In this document: positions 34,671-37,962 of the stretch, piece by piece | How the letters are laid out: each line of letters opens with the position of its first letter | How positions within the stretch are numbered: position 1 is the first letter of the stretch | Assembly (NCBI GenBank): GCA_030038355.1 | Contig: JASHPB010000036.1 | Coordinates: forward strand, 1-37,962 | DNA: 37,962 nt | Direction: 5' to 3' | Origin: Candidatus Binataceae bacterium | GTDB taxonomy: Bacteria > Desulfobacterota > Binatia > Binatales > Binataceae | The notes under the pieces: model-generated | Database searches by the model: none | What the model saw: only the letters and a program-made list of their open reading frames with translations | Told to the model about the DNA's origin: nothing | Translations under genes and position numbers: made by a program

Positions 34671-35537
34671 ATGAACTTTGCCGACCGTCTCGCCGCGGAG
34701 TCACGCCGCAAGCACTCGATCGCAATCCTCGGCGTCGACCCGCAGCTCGGTACTGCCACCTCGGCCGGCGTGCCGAAGGGCTACACGCTCGTGCGTTTCT
34801 GCTGCGAGATCGTCGAAGCCTGCGCGCCGGAAATCGTCGCGGTAAAGCCGCAGCTCGCGTTCTACGAGGCGCGCGGAATCGAAGGCATGCGCGCGCTGGT
34901 CGAGGTGATCAAGCTCGGCAAGCGGCTCGGTCTGATCACGATCGCGGACGCAAAGCGCGGCGATATCGGAACTACCTCGGCGGCGTATGCCGAGGCTTAT
35001 CTCGGCAGCGGGGATTTCTCCTGCGATGCGGTCACGGTGAATGCGTACCAAGGTAGTGACGCCACGCTGCCTTTCGTCATGCGCGTATGCGATGGGCGCG
35101 GCTTGTTCGTACTGGTGAGAACCTCAAATCCATCATCGGGCGAGTTCCAGGACGTACCGACGGAAGGCCGCCCGATGTGGGAAGTGATCGCGGCGCGAGT
35201 CAACGGATGGGGCGGCGATTTTGTCGGCGAGAGCGGACTTTCTCCGGTTGGGGCCGTGCTCGGCGCGACGTATCCGCTGCATGCGCGACGCGCTCGCGAG
35301 CTGATGCCCCACGCGACTATCCTTGTGCCGGGCTACGGCGCGCAGGGCGCTTCGGCTGTCGATGCGGTGGCGGCCGCACGAAGCGACGGCAGCGGTATAA
35401 TCGTCAACTCGAGCCGCGCACTGATGTACGCATACCTCAAGAATCCAGCGCTGAAGCCCGGCGAGGCAGCGCTCGAGGCTGCGCGCAAGATGCGCACGGA
35501 GCTGAACGCCGCACTTACTCCCGCGCACGCTGCCTAG
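34671..35537 (+). CDS. pyrF: Orotidine 5'-phosphate decarboxylase, type 2
   Basis: A 288-residue cytoplasmic TIM-barrel enzyme that converts OMP to UMP in pyrimidine synthesis. The catalytic array is D93-x-K95-x-x-D98 in IADAKRGDIGTT, with GVDPQL near the start and LVPGYGAQGA for phosphate binding near the end. The length and these motifs mark the longer type 2 enzyme of mycobacteria and myxobacteria. ATG 34671 gives the standard N terminus MNFADRL. It diverges from the sensor-like gene. Confidence 0.95.
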   Translation: MNFADRLAAESRRKHSIAILGVDPQLGTATSAGVPKGYTLVRFCCEIVEACAPEIVAVKPQLAFYEARGIEGMRALVEVIKLGKRLGLITIADAKRGDIGTTSAAYAEAYLGSGDFSCDAVTVNAYQGSDATLPFVMRVCDGRGLFVLVRTSNPSSGEFQDVPTEGRPMWEVIAARVNGWGGDFVGESGLSPVGAVLGATYPLHARRARELMPHATILVPGYGAQGASAVDAVAAARSDGSGIIVNSSRALMYAYLKNPALKPGEAALEAARKMRTELNAALTPAHAA

Positions 35538-35564
35538 CTCCGTTTCAATCGCTAGCAGACGAAG

Positions 35565-36334
35565 TCAGTTCGATGGCGCGCCTTGCAGGTACTGCGCGAG
35601 GAACTTGAGCGTTAGCTGCCAGGCGTCAGCGGCGTCGTTGTAGAATCCAGGAACCCTGAAATTGAAGGCGTGATTGGCGTCCGGGTAGATCTTCATCTCG
35701 TGCGGACGGCCCGCTTTGGTGAGCAACGAATCGAAATCGTGCGCCTGTGAAACGTTGACGAGCACGTCTCTCGCGCCGTGGATAAGCAGCGTCGGCGGCA
35801 TCGTTGCGACTGCGCCATCGAGCGGCGCGGCCACTCCGCCATAGCATTCAACCACGGCCGTGATTTGCTTCGGATAGAGCGCTGCGGTCGAGGTCGCGAG
35901 ATAGGCGCCGAGCGAATAGCCGATCAGCCCGATGCGATTCGATTGCACTGCCGGACCTTTTTTGCAGCGCATCGATTCCGCTGTCGATTTTCTTGAGCCA
36001 GCCAGGGAAGGCTTTCTGCATCCCGTTCAGATCGCCGACTGCTACCTCTTCGCCATCGCCATAGTATTTGATGAAGATCGCGAAATATCCGGCCGCGGCG
36101 AGATCGTTACAGAATCGGGTCGTAGTCGTCGTAGCCCCATCCATGGCGGCCTGAGCCATGGAGAAGGATTACGGCGGGATGCGGTCCCTTCGCACCGGGC
36201 GCCCAGGTGTATTGCGTGACCGGACTGCCGTGAGAGGAGAACTGGCCTTTGACCCAATCTGCGGCAGTAGTAGGACGAACGAATGTTGCGGGCGCGATGA
36301 GAATCGCGCTCAACGATCGCCATGGTTTGTGCAC
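35565..36334 (-). pseudogene. Secreted dienelactone-hydrolase-like gene with two frameshifts
   Basis: Three frames make one alpha/beta hydrolase: from GTG 36334 a signal peptide, then VTQYTWAPGAKGPHPAVILLHGSG; next RFCNDLAAAGYFAIFIKYYG...GIDALQK; finally GLIGYSLGAYLA (nucleophile Ser), HGARD (acid) and DANHAF (His). Removing one C from the CCC near 36124 and one base from the six-base run at 35957-35962 restores an open frame of about 255 residues. Simple homopolymer indels may be assembly errors. It is 27 bp downstream of the ferritin-like gene. Confidence 0.7.
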
Positions 36335-36361
36335 GGATTGGATTGCCGCTGGCGCGGGCGG

Positions 36362-36922
36362 CTACGAGCGCATCAGCGCGGCTTCGTCGGCTGCGAGCGT
36401 CGCGAAGACCTCGCGATCGATCTTGCGGTAGCGCGCGAGCGCTTCGTCAGCTGCGGCTTCCTTGCCTTCGGCCTTGGCGATATCGCGAAGCTCGCGTTCG
36501 ATCCACGAGAGATGCCACGACTCGTCCTTTGTAACCGCCTTCAGCACGTCCATGGTTTCCGGATCGACGCCGGGGAGCGCCATGTGAGCGTTGTAACGCA
36601 TCTGCGCGCGCTCCTCGACGACGACGGTGAGTGCGAGCAAATCGATGATCGTCTTGGGAACGCCGGTGCGAAGGCCCAGGCGGCGCTGATAGCCATCGTC
36701 GATTGTGACTGGCTCGCCCCCCAGATCCGCGATCCGCTTTGTCCAGAGCCACGCATGGCGGGTCTCGTCGGCCAGGTGCGCCGACATCTTGAGTTGCGCC
36801 TCACCTCCCTTGACACGGCCTAGCAGGTTGAAAAGTAGACGCGCGCCGCGAAGTTCGGCGTCGCGGTAAAAGCTGAAAATGACAATCTGCTTCTCGGCCG
36901 CAGACATCCCGCTGAGGTTCAT
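36362..36922 (-). CDS. Ferritin-like di-iron protein
   Basis: A 186-residue four-helix-bundle protein with a complete di-iron ligand set: E23, E53-x2-H56 (DETRHAWLW), E103/E104 (VVVEERAQ) and E134-x2-H137 (KDESWHLSW). This pattern occurs in rubrerythrin- and MiaE-like proteins. No rubredoxin domain is present. It could be an oxygen- or peroxide-reactive oxidase/hydroxylase or an iron store. ATG 36922 has AGGAG seven bases upstream. It probably shares a transcript with the downstream hydrolase. Confidence 0.8.
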   Translation of the reverse strand: MNLSGMSAAEKQIVIFSFYRDAELRGARLLFNLLGRVKGGEAQLKMSAHLADETRHAWLWTKRIADLGGEPVTIDDGYQRRLGLRTGVPKTIIDLLALTVVVEERAQMRYNAHMALPGVDPETMDVLKAVTKDESWHLSWIERELRDIAKAEGKEAAADEALARYRKIDREVFATLAADEAALMRS

Positions 36923-37177
36923 TAATGCTCCTGCTCGGTCCCCCTTAAACCAGATCCCCCATCGGCGTACCTCAGATGAATTTGAAGTGAAAGAGAGAGC
37001 CGCGAAGGAATTGTTGCGCAAACGTTATGCGATTCAGCCACGACGGTCAAGAAAGTGGGGCTAAGCTGCGTGATATCAAGTGCACATTGGCTTTAAGCAT
37101 TTCTTATTAGTAGTAGTACGGCTGAAGACCGGGATCGTTTCGAAAACACAAGGGGAACCGCGCGGTTTTTCGCGCGC

Positions 37178-37962
37178 ATGATTGTCGCGATGCCATCGCC
37201 GGATTCCTGCTGGATTGCGCTCAGAGAGGTGCGCTGCGTTGGTTCGCGCATCTAGTGTTTGCTGCTCGAAGAGATCGCCGCCCCCGAAGGGGTCTTTGCC
37301 GCAAGCGTCGCGGAAGTTGCGGCACTTCAGGCTATCGACGGCGAAAAATGTCATCGGCTTTCGCGACTTCGATCCCGCCGAGAAAGAGTTTGCGCGAGGT
37401 GGCGCGCATCGGCGCGCACCTGGTCAAGGAGGACGCCGAATATCTCGCGAGCCTGCGCCGGATCGCGAACCCTCCGCCGTACCTTTTGTACATGGTGACG
37501 CGCCGCTTGCAACGCTCTGTATCGCGATCGTCGGGGCGCGAGCCAAGAGCGACGCTGGCTCGCCGGATGGCGCAGCGGCTCGGCCTGGAGCCGGCCGCCA
37601 AGGATTTCGCCGTGGTGAGCGAGCTCGCGCGCGGCATCGAGGCGAGGCGCATCGGGGCGCGCTCGAGGGGGGGAACGACGATCGCCATCATGGGATGCGG
37701 TATCGACGTTATCTGCCCGGCGGAGCATCGGAAGCTGGCCGCAGAGCTCGTCGAAAAGGGCGGCGCGCTACCGGTGAGTTGCCGGTTGGCACGCAGCGGC
37801 TCGCCCAAAACTTCCCCACGCGCAATCGGATCTTGTCGGGCCTCTGCCGCGGTGTCGTAATTGTAGAGGCGCCGCCGAAAAGAGCGGCTCGCCGATAGCG
37901 GCGAGGATGGCGCTCGAGCAGGATCGCCAGGTATTCGCCCTATCCTTGAAGGGCAAGGGTCG
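37178..37962 (+). pseudogene. dprA: Decayed dprA (DNA processing protein A), runs off the window
   Basis: Pieces of DprA appear in order across all three frames: WIALREVRCVGSRI followed by in-frame TAG (37253-37255), then EGVFAASVAEVAALQAIDGE, GAHLVKEDAEYLASLRRI, IAIVGARAKSD, RRMAQRLGLEPAAKDF with ELARGIEARR, TTIAIMGCGIDVICP, LAQNFPTRNRILSGL and VIVEAPPK, then MALEQDRQVFA at the edge. DprA loads RecA on incoming DNA during transformation. One nonsense codon and about five or more shifts show real decay. The gap 36923-37177 shows no gene. Confidence 0.8.

Noticed and set aside
37155..37178. GCGCGG-TTTTT-CGCGC hairpin before dprA
   Set aside because: T's are in the loop rather than after the stem, so it is not a terminator.
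1..37962. CRISPR arrays, phage genes, transposases, toxin-antitoxin pairs or defence operons
   Set aside because: No regularly spaced repeats and no matching domains were found on either strand.

Overview
This is a GC-rich chromosomal window from a free-living Gram-negative-type bacterium. No rRNA, tRNA, CRISPR array, phage gene or transposase is visible. The gene mix suggests an uncultured proteobacterial or Desulfobacterota/Binatota-like lineage: a KinB/AlgB-type sigma-54 regulator, class III (CaiB) CoA-transferases, an SCP-x thiolase next to a fused HMG-CoA-synthase/DUF35 protein, type 2 PyrF, and many small lineage-restricted proteins. This taxonomic placement is inference only.

Layout. 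1-2704: end of a histidine kinase, its sigma-54 response regulator, a two-domain UspA and a small conserved protein. 2705-8145: Fur, two CoA-transferases, a glyoxalase-fold protein, two small proteins and two decayed genes, with a near-identical 27-bp palindromic repeat at 2756 and 6671. 8170-10340 (minus): SppA translationally coupled to a DUF6306-like protein. 10420-14848: an MFS transporter, then on the minus strand a secreted PHB-depolymerase-like esterase and a secreted phosphodiesterase. 14973-19140 (plus): a formyltransferase, a BNR-repeat protein, a GT87-like membrane protein overlapping a DUF952 gene, and a GIY-YIG-like protein. 19141-22681: a decayed secreted protein, an SplB-like radical SAM protein, and a tandem family of three small paralogues of which only the middle one is intact, interleaved with short repeat elements. 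22809-28305: SDR, a PHP-like lipoprotein without metal ligands, LysR and a divergent MFS transporter, and an M20 amidohydrolase. 28364-33056 (minus): HMGS-DUF35 and thiolase ending at a strong terminator, then MiaB overlapping a P-loop kinase with an in-frame TGA. 33209-37962: an RRM RNA-binding protein between hairpins, an orphan two-TM helical sensor, PyrF, a ferritin-like protein, a frameshifted dienelactone hydrolase, and a heavily decayed dprA running off the end.

How it works together. The metabolic theme is acyl-CoA chemistry: two CoA-transferases, an SDR, the thiolase with its HMGS-DUF35 partner, and transporters for organic acids. The second theme is decay. Eight or nine reading frames are broken. 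Some carry several stops and shifts and look truly dead (dprA and the membrane gene after fur). The dienelactone hydrolase needs only one base removed at each of two homopolymers, so sequencing error or slippage is possible. No complete new defence or mobile system is visible. The most unusual loci are the decaying tandem family with its repeats, the TGA-interrupted kinase and the ligand-less PHP lipoprotein.
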